From positions 23,473,238 to 23,537,237 of the forward strand of contig NC_053149.1 of assembly GCF_016808335.1 (NCBI RefSeq): a stretch of 64,000 nt of DNA. The letters run 5' to 3'. Shown one piece after another: positions 36,490 to 46,636 of the stretch. The notes beneath the pieces were generated by a model. It worked only from the letters and a program-made list of their open reading frames with translations. It had not been told where the DNA came from and did not search any database. This DNA comes from Panicum virgatum (lineage: Eukaryota > Streptophyta > Magnoliopsida > Poales > Poaceae). The position numbers and the translations under genes were made by a program. Numbering within the stretch: position 1 is the stretch's first letter; each line of letters starts with the position of its first letter.

Positions 36490-38426
36490 ATGGTGAACAC
36501 TAGGCGTGGTTCTGACCAGCAGGGGCAGAACAACCAGGGTACTGGGATCCCGATGCCTCCGCCTTTGACTTCGGAGCAGTACTTCCAGCTCCAGATGCAG
36601 ATGATGGCCACCCTGAACAACACTGTTCAGGCTCTTCAGCAGGCTCACGCTCAGCCTCCGCCTCCTCCACCGCCGCAGCCTCGCGACAGGCGTGCTGAGT
36701 TTCTGAGGGGTCACCCGCCGACATTTTCTCACACGTCCGACCCTCTTCAGGCTGACGACTGGCTCCGTGCAGTGGAGCGTCAGCTGGACATCGCCCAGTG
36801 CGATGATCGTGAGCGCGTCTTGTACACAGCAGGACAGCTGGGAAGGGCAGCTTTGGACTGGTGGGAGTCCCACCCAGTTCAGGACCGCGAGGCTCTCAGT
36901 TGGCTCCAGTTCTGGGAGCGGTTCCGCAGTCACAACGTCCCCGCGGGCGTTATGAAGATGAAGCAGAAGGAGTTCCTTGCACTGAAGCAGTTAATCTCAG
37001 ATATAATCATTCAACATTTCCTTTTGAGCTAATACCCCCTTGTTCTATCTTTCTGAGTCATGAATTAATCCTTCGATATATATCTCTGTCTTTTTCACTT
37101 CAGGGGACTATGTCGGTCACGGAGTATCGTGATCGTTTTTTGCAGCTTGCTCGCTACGCCCCTGCCGATGTTACGGATGACCGCAAGAAGCAAGAGCACT
37201 TCATGGAGGGCCTTAAGGACTACCTCCAGTACGCGCTGCTCAACCTCCGCTTCGACGACTTCAACCATCTGGTTGACAGTGCGCTCAACACTGAGCGCAA
37301 GCACCTGGAGATGGAGGACAAGAAGAGGAAGATTGTCCCCGTTGCTTCCGGCAGCAACACTCGTCCTCGCCTCCAGCCGCCTCAGCAGTACCAGTAGCAG
37401 CAGTACCAGCAGAGGCCGCAGCAGTACCCGCCTCGACAGCAGCAGCAGGCAGGTCAAGGCCCGAGATTACCGGCACCTCCGGCTCGTGCTGCTCCACCAG
37501 CTCCGCCAGCACCTCAGGCTCCACGGCAGGCAGCTCCTCCTACCGGACAGCAGGCTCCAGCGACTCCTCGCGTGTGCTATCACTGCAGCCATCCGGGGCA
37601 CTACACCAACTCTTGCCCCCGGAAGGCGCAGGCGGGACAGCACGGGCGCCCAGCTCAGCCCAGGGCGCCAGCACAGGGTCGGGTGAACCACGTGACGGCC
37701 GAGTCAGCGGTCGAGGCTCCTAACGTGGTTATTGGTACGTTCATGGTCAACTCTCACCCCGCTACAATGCTTTTCGATACCGGTGCTACTCATTCTTTCA
37801 TTTCCAAGTCATTTGCCGAGAAGCATGGTATACCAGTTTCTTGTATGAGGACAACTATGGTGGTTACCTCACCTGGGGGCCAGATACACACATGTTCTAT
37901 ATGCTCCAGAATTAATATTGTCATAAAGGGGGCAGAGTTCTGCACTGGTTTGATCGTCATTGATTCCTCGGGGATAGACGTGATTTTGGGCATGGAGACC
38001 CTTACCAGATGGGGAGTCCGTATTGATTGTGCTCAGCGGACAGTTCACTTGTCGGCATCTGATGGCCAAGAGGTGACAGTTAGTGCTTCAGAGCCCTCGG
38101 GATTTCCTCATCAGATGGAGGCTGGACCCACGGACGGTATTCGCATGGTGTCTGAATTCCCGGATGTCTTTCTGGATGATTTGCCAGGTATGCCGCCTGA
38201 ACGCGACTTCAAGTTTTCTATCGATCTCTTTCTTGGCACAGCTCCTATTGCAAAGCGGCCCTACCGCATGGTACCTATAGAGCATGAGGAAGTCAAGAAG
38301 ACTATTGATGAGTTGCTAGCCCAGGGCTATATCCGTCGCAGCTTCTCTCCTTGGGCTTTTCCATTGTTGCTGGTAGATAAGAAGGATGGCTCCAAGAGAA
38401 TGTGTGTGGATTATCGGGAGCTGAAT
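36490..38426 (+). pseudogene. Element D gag-pol, 5' part, cut by B
   Basis: Starts ATGGTGAACACTAGG at 36,490. Exon 1 (to 36,990) encodes the Gag N-terminus with a PPPPPP tract and the first part of capsid (WLRAVERQLDIAQ). Exon 2 starts at 37,104 ([12 protein letters not shown]) and includes a CCHC knuckle (CYHCSHPGHYTNSC), DTGATHSF protease of the same variant as C, and RT up to the conserved YREL motif, where B is inserted at 38,426. Breaks: TAG at 37,395-37,397 (CAG elsewhere), loss of the GT splice donor, and the insertion itself. The rest of pol should lie beyond the window after a second TGAAT. Confidence 0.9.
36991..37103 (+). other. Gag intron of D with lost donor
   Basis: 113 bp between CTGAAGCAG and GGGACTATG. 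It begins TTAATC where A and E have GTAACC/GTAATC, so the GT donor is gone. The acceptor CACTTCAG is kept. An in-frame TAA lies inside. Confidence 0.7.
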
Positions 38427-41400
38427 TGTAACACCTGGTTTATAAAAGGACATAAACTGAGCAATCATATACGTGCCAGGATCAAGTCACACGTATATAC
38501 AACAGAATGAACAGTATATCACAGCACATATCATGAATAAGACATAATAAATTGAAATACGACTGTTATTTATTACATTAATGACAAGAATGTCTGATAC
38601 AGCGGAAGCGAAGTACAAATACGACAAAAGAACTCTCTGAAGCTGAACAGGGCGCCACAGGGACGTCGACTGGGAGACGAACGCCTAGAAGTCCTCGTAG
38701 TCCTTTTAGCGCTGAGCGAACTCCCTCGCGTCGACAGGAACTGAGCAGCAGTAGCGTATCCGAGAGGAAAAAGTAGAGAAGAGGCAAGAGTGAGTACACA
38801 ACTTGTACTCAATAAGTATAACACAAACTATGATGCTCTAAGGTTGGCTGACTCCACTGCATTAGCTTTTAAGTGTTGGCAAATTTTATTAAAGCTATTT
38901 ACTATGAGTTGATGAATTACCATTAACCCAGTTACATAGTAATTAGTCATATTTACTCATGATACTACTGAGAACCAAACCGAACCAAGCCACCAAGGTA
39001 ACCCCGAGAGGAACCTCCCTCGTCGGAAGGAGACAACCCCACTAATCAAAAGGAGGATCTGGGCCGCTCATGACTGTGAGCACGGCTAGTATACCAGTTT
39101 TACGCTCTGCAGAGGTTGCACATCTTTACCCACAAGTCGTGAGCTACGCTAGTTGTTCATCACACTTCCTTAGGTGAGATGGCTAGCAAACTCACTACGA
39201 GGCCGTTACAAAGAATCCCGTTGGTAAGGCGTAACCGCGAAGAGTTGGATCGGCGACGATGGGACCCACCTCACGGGGGTACAAGCACAGGTGCGCAAAC
39301 CAAGCACAGACCAGCCGGAGGAGCAGGGACCATTGAAGCTTACCACCCTTTGCCCCGCAGATAAGTTACTCCAAACCAAAAAGACCTAATTAATAAGCCA
39401 AGACCGTCCCATTCCAATCTTGTGGTAGAGCTGTTATCCCAGGTTGTCGCTCTATGAACCGGTCCTTATGGAGAGTGGCCAACCAAACACTAAGCACCGT
39501 GCTCGCCCCCTAAACCATGTTTCTAACAAAACATATTTTAACGGGACGTGAGCCACCCAAGCACGAAGCACAGAGGGCCACTCCCAGAATTAAGTTGCAT
39601 AAACCTTTAATCAAATTAATTAAAAAGGACCATTATGTGTTATAGCACAGTACCTAGCACAACTAACCAAAATGCAACCCAAAGGATATATATAAAGGAT
39701 ATAAAGTGGCTAGGAATGTCCTTATAGGCATACAGTATTAAAATGCAGTATGTAAATGTATTTAAAGTGATAGGTTGTTCATGTTATATTTGCCTTCCTC
39801 GTACTGCTCCTGCTGCTGCTCAAAGTGCTCAGAAGATGGCTGCTCCGGGTACTGGTACTGGGGCTCCTCCGGTAGCTCGACGTCTACTCACGAACACATG
39901 GCCAAAAACAAGGCACAACAATAAGCATACAAGCAAACACTATAAAAGCTAAGAAACAGTACATCAATACATAAAAACAGCATACTAAACTAGTCTAAAA
40001 CTATTCTACGCGTTACAACGATCGCGTGGACATAAAGAACGCTTAAAACGGAGTTAAAACGCATAATCTAGGCTAAAAACATGTTCTAGGGGCTTATCTG
40101 CGAGAAAAACTAAGTTCCAGGGGGTTTTCTGCAAAAACCGAGGGCCTAAACGTAATTAAACTAAAACTCTAGGGTCTAACTCGTGAAAAAGCCAACTGTG
40201 GATGACGGGTTATATATCTAAAAAGATCAGGGGGGTCTGAGCAAAATTTTGGGCCAAACTGTAATTTCTTTTGACTAGAGGTGGACTGCGGGTTGAATAG
40301 GAAGAAACCGGGGGTCTCTTTAGAAAAAGGTCCAGGCCGAACCATTACGCACGATCCTAGGCCGCTGGATCTCGATCCGGTGGTCTAGATCTGTTCGGAT
40401 CGGGTTCTAATCTTAGGCGTCGGTTTAAGATCGGGTGGCCAGGGTGGTTTGCGGGCGACGGCGGCGGCGGGATTCGCCGGCGACGGGGCTCCCGCGGCGG
40501 AGGGGTCACCGGAGTAAGCGAATCCGGCGTTCCCGGGCTCTAATTGGCATGCGGTCTAGCCTAGGATGGACTACACGCCATGCGTAGTCCACCTGGGGTC
40601 TTTTTGGATCTCGGGAAGTCCCGGAGTGGGGAGGGCAAGGGCGACGGCGGCCCTGCGCACGGCGGCGCTACGCCGTTCGGCGTTCTGGGCTTGGGAAGGA
40701 CCTAATGGTCACGACAGGTAGCGCAAAAGGAGGAGAAGGGGGTACTGATGCTCACCTAGGGGGTCTGGGCGAGCAGATAGGCCGTGCAGGGCGATCGGCG
40801 GCGAAGACCGGCAGTGGCGCTCGACGGAGCTCGCGGAGGAGGGTGCTGGGGGTTGCGTCTAGCTCCTGGATCTCCACGGGCTGATTCAGGGATGTGCTGC
40901 GAGGATGATGCAATGGTTAGGGAGGTCCAGGGCTCGCTGAGGAGGAAGAATTGCGGCGGCGCAAGCTCTCACCGGCGACGGGTTCGGTCGAAATCCCGGC
41001 GCGGGGCGTGGCGCAACCTCGGAGATGAGATCTCAAGGAGCATCACGGGGCCTTGGCGAAGCTGCGGCGCGGCTAGTGGTGGACCGGGGGGCGTCGGGGC
41101 GGCGTGGCCGCAGCGGCGCGGCCGCAGCGGCGCGGTGCTTTGCGCCGGGCGGAGTGAGGCGGGGCGATGCGCTAGGGTTCGGGCGGCGCTGTAGAGGCGA
41201 GGATAGGGTCTAGGGCTGCGACTGCGGGCTACAATGGGGGATGCCGGGGATCTCGGTGGGGCGCCCGTCGTGATCCCGGCGGGGATTGCGGGGCAGCCGG
41301 TGCGTGAGCGGCGGACGCGGCAGGAAGGGGAAGGCACTGACGCGCGGGCCCGGGCGGTCAGTGGCGGGGCGGGGAGCACGTGCGGGCGACGCGGGTGATC

Positions 41401-42001
41401 GGGCCGTTCGGGCACGGTGGATACAGGTGTGTGGAGCCGGGCGGCAGCGGGGCGTGCGGGGCTGAAGCGGGGACGCGGTGAGCTGGGCCGCGTGGCGTGG
41501 GCCACGCGGTGCGGGAGGGGCAGGCCACGGGCGCTGGCAGGTGGGCCCGGGCGAGTGCGGGGTGAGGGAGGAGCGCGGGCATAGCGCAAGGGAGAGTCTG
41601 GGCCGGGCTGAGGGAAAGAGAGGGAGAGGGTTGGGCCAGTGCTGGGTTGAGTTGGTGGGCTCCCGGGATGGAGTTTGAGTTGTGGTTTTCTTGGGCCGGG
41701 CTTTGGGTATTGGTGGGCTGACAGGGTTTGAGTTTCTTTCTAATTCCTATTCATTTTCTAAAGCCAACACTCAAATTCTATTTGAATTCAAATTTCAATT
41801 TGAATTCCAACCTAACACTCAAACAAAAAGAACAATGGACCAGCATGAATGCAACATCAAATTTTTAAACTTAGACAAATTTTAATTACTTGTGAAACAA
41901 AAACTAGATTAAATGCAGGACTATACACAAAAACCTTAGAAATTTAAATAAAGCCAATTAAATCTATTATTAAATGCTGAAATTTAAATTAGGGTGTTAC
42001 A
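38427..42001 (-). repeat. Element B 3' LTR
   Basis: 3,575 bp; the plus strand starts TGTAACACCTGG and ends AGGGTGTTACA, followed by the PPT (42,002-42,019) and the end of pol on the minus strand. Inserted into D pol; TGAAT (38,422-38,426) is the presumed target duplication. The partner end is outside the window. Confidence 0.9.
38685..39883 (-). other. LTR exon-like pair, element B
   Basis: Segment a is 39,883-39,794 (90 bp, open, ELPEEPQYQYPEQPSSE). Segment b is 38,740-38,685 (56 bp, one internal TAA, ending DYEDF and TAG). Lengths as in the other copies. Confidence 0.4.
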
Positions 42002-42037
42002 GACCCTACCCCCTTAAAGAAATCTCGTCCCCGAGAT

Positions 42038-42637
42038 TTAGCTGGGCTGGCTAGCAAAGAGATCTGGATATGTCTTCTTTAGCTCATCTTCTCGCTCCCA
42101 AGTAGCCTCAGCTTCACTATGGTGACTCCACTGAACTCTGCACATCTTGATGCGCTTGTTCCGAGTAACCCTTTCTGATGTCTCCATAAACTTCACCGGA
42201 TGCTCAGTATAAGTTAGTTCTTCCTGCACATCTACTCCATCTAGTGGTGCCTGCTCCTCAGGTACTCGCAAACACCTTTTCAGCTGAGATATATGGAAGA
42301 CATCGTGAACTCCTGAGAGGCTGAGAGGTAACTCCAGGTGATAAGCAACTTCGCATTTCCGCTCTAGCACCTTGAATGGCCCCACATACCGAGGTGCTAA
42401 CTTCCCCTTGACATTAAATCTGCGGATTCCTCTCATCGGAGACACCTTCAGGTACACATAATCACCGACACTGAAAGTCAGGTCTCTCCGTTTGCCATCT
42501 GCATAGCTCTTTCTGTCTGCTCTATGCCATACTCAGATTTTCTCGCACAGCCTGAACCATCTGCTCTGCAACATCTATGATCTCAGGGCCAAAGAGCTGC
42601 TTCTCACCAATCTGATCCCAATAGAGATGAGTCCTGC
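42038..42637 (-). pseudogene. Element B pol, C-terminal end (integrase tail and chromodomain)
   Basis: The minus strand encodes the end of integrase ([31 protein letters not shown]) and a chromodomain-like tail ([19 protein letters not shown]) ending at the TAA at 42,038-42,040. A one-base insertion near 42,508-42,512, compared with C and E, shifts the frame upstream of this. Element A is inserted at 42,637. The gene continues at 54,692. Confidence 0.85.
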
Positions 42638-45600
42638 TGTAACACCCTAATTTAAATTTCAGCATTTAGCAATAAATTTAAATGGCTTCTATTTAATTTT
42701 CTAAGGTTTATTGTGTTAGTCTTGCATTTAATCTAGTTTTTGTTTCACAAGTAATTAAAAATTTTCTTAGGTTTAACTTTGTTTATGCATTCATGCTGAT
42801 GCATTGTTTTAATTGTTTGATTTCATAGGGGTTTGAATTCAAAATTTCTTTTGAATTCAAATAGTTGAGCTTGAGTGAGAAATAGAATAGAAATAGAAAT
42901 AGAAAAGGAAAAACCCAAAGCAAACCCAAACCCAATTTCCCAGCCCGGCCCAGCCTCTCCCCGAGCCCACTCACGAGCGGCCCAGCCTCTCCCCACCCCG
43001 GCCCATACGCGCGCGCCAGCACCCAGCCCGCTCGCCCTGCGCAGGCCGCCCGCGCGCCACCGGCCCAACCCTCTCCCCAGTCAGCCAAGTCGCGGTGCGC
43101 TCGCACGCCCCCCCCTTCCGCTGACCGTGGGCCCCGCTTGCCGCGTCACCCCTCTCCCGCTGACCCGTGGGACCCACGCCGTCAGCTCCGTCTTCCCTGC
43201 AGAGCCGCAACGCCCGCCCGAGATTTCCGCGACTTTCCCCGCAGGCGCGCACGCCGAGATTCCCGGCCCTGCCCTTCTTAACCCCAGCCGCACCCCCCTG
43301 CGCCCCCATCTCACCCCGCAGCGCCGCACAACCCTAGCCGCCGCCTTGCCTCTGCTCGGAGCGGAGCAGCGCCGCGACTCCACGCCGGTGAGCCCCTGCT
43401 CCATCTCAATTCGCCACCTCCGGTGACTATGGACTTAATTGGCCCCTGGGACACCTTCGCAGGACCCGCACGGACACCTCCGGCCGATCCAGCACCCGGA
43501 ATCGCCCTGCGTCGACCCCGTTGCCACGCTCCGTCGAGCTCCGCCGCCAGGTTCACGCCGACGACACCCTGCGCCACGCCATCCGTCCGATTCCACGCTC
43601 GGTGAGCTTTCCCGTGCCCCTACCTTGCCTGCGCATGAGTTCTAGTCCGACTTAGACCCCGGTGCTCCCCTGTCCGCGCGAGGCGCCACTCGCCGGACTA
43701 CCGCCAGGCCAGCTCACCGTGGCGAGCCATGTCCCACTGTGCCATAGCCGTGCTAGAGCCTCCTAGTAGCGGCGCCATGCTCTGCGTGTGAGCCCTGCTA
43801 CCGTAGCATCCCAAATCGAGCCGGTAACGTGCGCCTACGCGAACTCCGATGAACCTCGCCGCCACAGAGCCGCCCCTCTTCGCGGTGCGCACCACTACAC
43901 CCATCGCAGACCCGCACAACCCACCTGGGTGGTTTGCGCGTGCCACGGGCATGCTCCAGCGCCAAACCGCGGCCTGAATCGGCCACGGGAACATCGGGAT
44001 TGCTTCCTCCGGTGAAGCTCCGCCGCGGAGCTCTGCTCTGGCGAGCAGCGCCGCCGCTCCGCGCGCCCAAATGCCCTGAACCGCCCGATCCGAAATTGAC
44101 GCGTGAGATTAGATCCAGATCGGGATAGGTCCGGATCGTTGGATCTAGATCCGACGGTCCATATGCGAACATACCGCTTCAGCCAGGCTCTTTTGCATAA
44201 GAGACCCTGGAGTTTTCTTTAATAAACCCGCCGTCCCTGGTAGTTCAAAAACAATTAGATTTAGGTCCGGTTTTTAGCACTTAACACCCTGAGCTTCTTA
44301 AATTTCAAACCCGCCGTCCAGCACTCATTCTTTTACGCGTTAGACCCTAGAATTAATGTCTATTTATGTTTTAGTCCTCGGTTTTTGCAGAAAAGCCCCT
44401 GGAACCTTAGTTTTATTACAAATAAGCCCCTGAACCTTGTTTTTAGCCCAGATTATGCGTTTTAGCTCCGTTTTTAGCGTTCTTTATATCCACGCGATCG
44501 TTGTAACGCATAGAATTGTTCTAGAGTAGTTTTGTGCGCTGTTTTCATGTATTGTTGTACTGTTTCTTAGTTTTTGTTAGTGTTTGCTTGTATGCTTATT
44601 TTTGTGCATTGTTTTGGCCATGTGTTCGTGAGTAGACGTTGATCCATCTGAGGAGCCCCAGTACCAGTACCAGGAGTAGCCGTCTTCCGAGCACTTTGAG
44701 CAGTACGAGGAAGGCAAGTATAACATGAACATCCTATCACCTTTAATTACAATTTCATTCTGCATTTTAATACTGTATGCCTATAAGGACATTCCTAGCC
44801 ACTTCATATCCTTTATATATACCTTGGGTTGCATTTTGGTTAGTTGTGCTAGGTTGCTACGCTACAACATATTCTGGTCCTTTTTAATTAAATTGATTAA
44901 TGGATTACTTGAATTAAATTCTGAGAGTGGCACTTTGTGTGGCTTGAGTGGCTCACTTCTCGTTCAAGTTGGTTTTGTTAGAAACATGGTTTAGGGGGCC
45001 AGCACGGTGCTTAGTGCTTGGTTGGCCACTCTCCATAAGGACCGGTTCATAGAGCGACAACCTGGGACAACAGCGCTACCACAAGACTGGAATGGGACGG
45101 TCTTGGCTTACTAATTAGGCCATTTTGGTTCGGGAGTAACTTACCGACGGGGCATGGGGGGTGGTGAGCTTCAATGGTGGCCAGGCTACGAGGCTGGTCT
45201 GTGTGTCTTGTACCCCCTCGAGGTGGTTACCATCGTTGCGGAGCCTGATTCCTTAGCGGTTACACCTTACCAACGTGTCCTTTGTAACGGCCTCGTAGTG
45301 AGTCGCTAGTCATCTCACCTAAGGAAGTGTGATGAACAACTGGCGTAGCTCGCGACTTGTGGGTAAAGATGTGCAACCTCTGTAGAGTGTAAAACTGGTA
45401 TACTAGCCGTGCTCACGGTTATGAGCGGCCCAGATCCTCCTTTTGATTAGTGAAGTTATCTCCTTCCGACGAGGGAGGTGCTTCTCGGGGTTACCTTGGT
45501 GGCTTGGTTTCCGTTTGGTTCTCAGTAGTGACATGTTTAATCTTGATTAATTACTATGTAATTGGGTTAATGGTAATTCATCAACTCGTAGTAAATAGCT

Positions 45601-46068
45601 TTAATAAAATTTTGCCAAGATTAAAAGCTAATGCAGTTGAGTCAGCCAGCCTAGAGCCTCATAGTTTGTGTTATACTTGTTGAGTACAAGTTGTGTACTC
45701 ACCCTTGCCTCTTCTCTACTTTTTCCTCTTGGCTACGCTACTGCTGCTCAGTTCCTGCCGACACGAGGGAGTTCGTTCAGCGCTACCAGGACTTCGAGGA
45801 CTTCTAGGCGTTCGTCTCCCAGTCGACATCCCTGTGGCGCCCTGCTTCAGCTTCGGAGAGCTTTATTCGTATTTTTGTACTTCGCTTCCGCTGTATCAGA
45901 CATTTTTTTGTCATTAATGTAATAAATAACATTCATATTCGCTTTATTATATCTTTTTACGTGATATGTGCTATGATATACTGTTCATTCTGTTGTATAT
46001 ACGTGTGAGTTGATCCTGGCACGTATATGATTGCTCGGTTTATGTTCTTTTATAAACCGGGTGTTACA
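42638..46068 (+). repeat. Element A 5' LTR
   Basis: 3,431 bp, TGTAACACCC...CCGGGTGTTACA. U3 has a GAATTC-rich AT segment (42,830-42,870), then a GC-rich island from 42,950. A weak TATA-like CTTCTTAACC is near 43,275, followed by ACCCTAGCCGCC. Several GTGAG donor-like sites follow (43,388; 43,603). AATAAA lies at 45,921-45,926. A 9-bp inverted repeat ATATACGTG/CACGTATAT lies at 45,997-46,028. If AATAAA marks the end of R, U5 is only about 120 bp and R is very long. Confidence 0.95.
44636..45807 (+). other. LTR exon-like pair, A 5' LTR
   Basis: Segment a (44,636-44,713) is 78 bp, 12 bp shorter than the usual 90 (an in-frame loss), and has one CAG to TAG change. It is followed by GCAAGTATAAC. 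Segment b (45,752-45,807, 56 bp) follows CTGCTGCTCAG and reads REFVQRYQDFEDF then TAG. Phase matches across the 1,038-bp gap. Confidence 0.45.
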
Positions 46069-46071
46069 GAG

Positions 46072-46084
46072 TGGTATCAGAGCC
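46072..46084 (+). other. Element A primer binding site
   Basis: TGGTATCAGAGCC, three bases after the LTR end; initiator tRNA-Met type. Confidence 0.95.
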
Positions 46085-46636
46085 ATATCGACTGTAGGAC
46101 GAAGCCTAGATAGAACTGGTCGAGTTTTAGGACTTCTTCTCTCCAATCCTTGCCTGCTGAAACTATTTTACTATTATACCCCTTGAATTCTATGACTTTT
46201 ACCCTTCTTGCCTTGATTTCTCCCTCTGAAGAATAGTTTTCGTAGACTTTGGCCTGAATCAGTCATCTGACCACCATGAGTTAGCTAGGTGACCCTTTTA
46301 TAATAAAACGATAGCACGTTCTGCGACGCGTTGTGTTAGTCGAGTCTATTGCTAAACTCGGCTAAGTCGTGAAAATTGTCTGCTTGTTATTATGCTACAT
46401 GTTTGATTTGGAGTTTTGAATGATTGCATAGCTTAGTAGTTTAATTTTGTTTAAAGAAAATCACTCAGATCTTAAAGCTAACTAATTAATAAAATGAGTT
46501 AGACCGTTGGGGGTAAAACAGTCAACTCTATCCTCTCTACTTTATCATGTCTGAGTCTTTTTCCGCAAAGAGTTATCATATCCATCTGAATTTATTCCTG
46601 CAATATCTTTGCTCATACATCTTTTGTTCAAATCAG

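Noticed and set aside
45668..45922. Frame of about 84 codons near the LTR 3' end, present in several LTRs.
   Set aside because: It overlaps exon-like segment b in a different frame and reads through intron-like sequence. Its openness varies between copies, so segment b in its own frame explains the conservation better.
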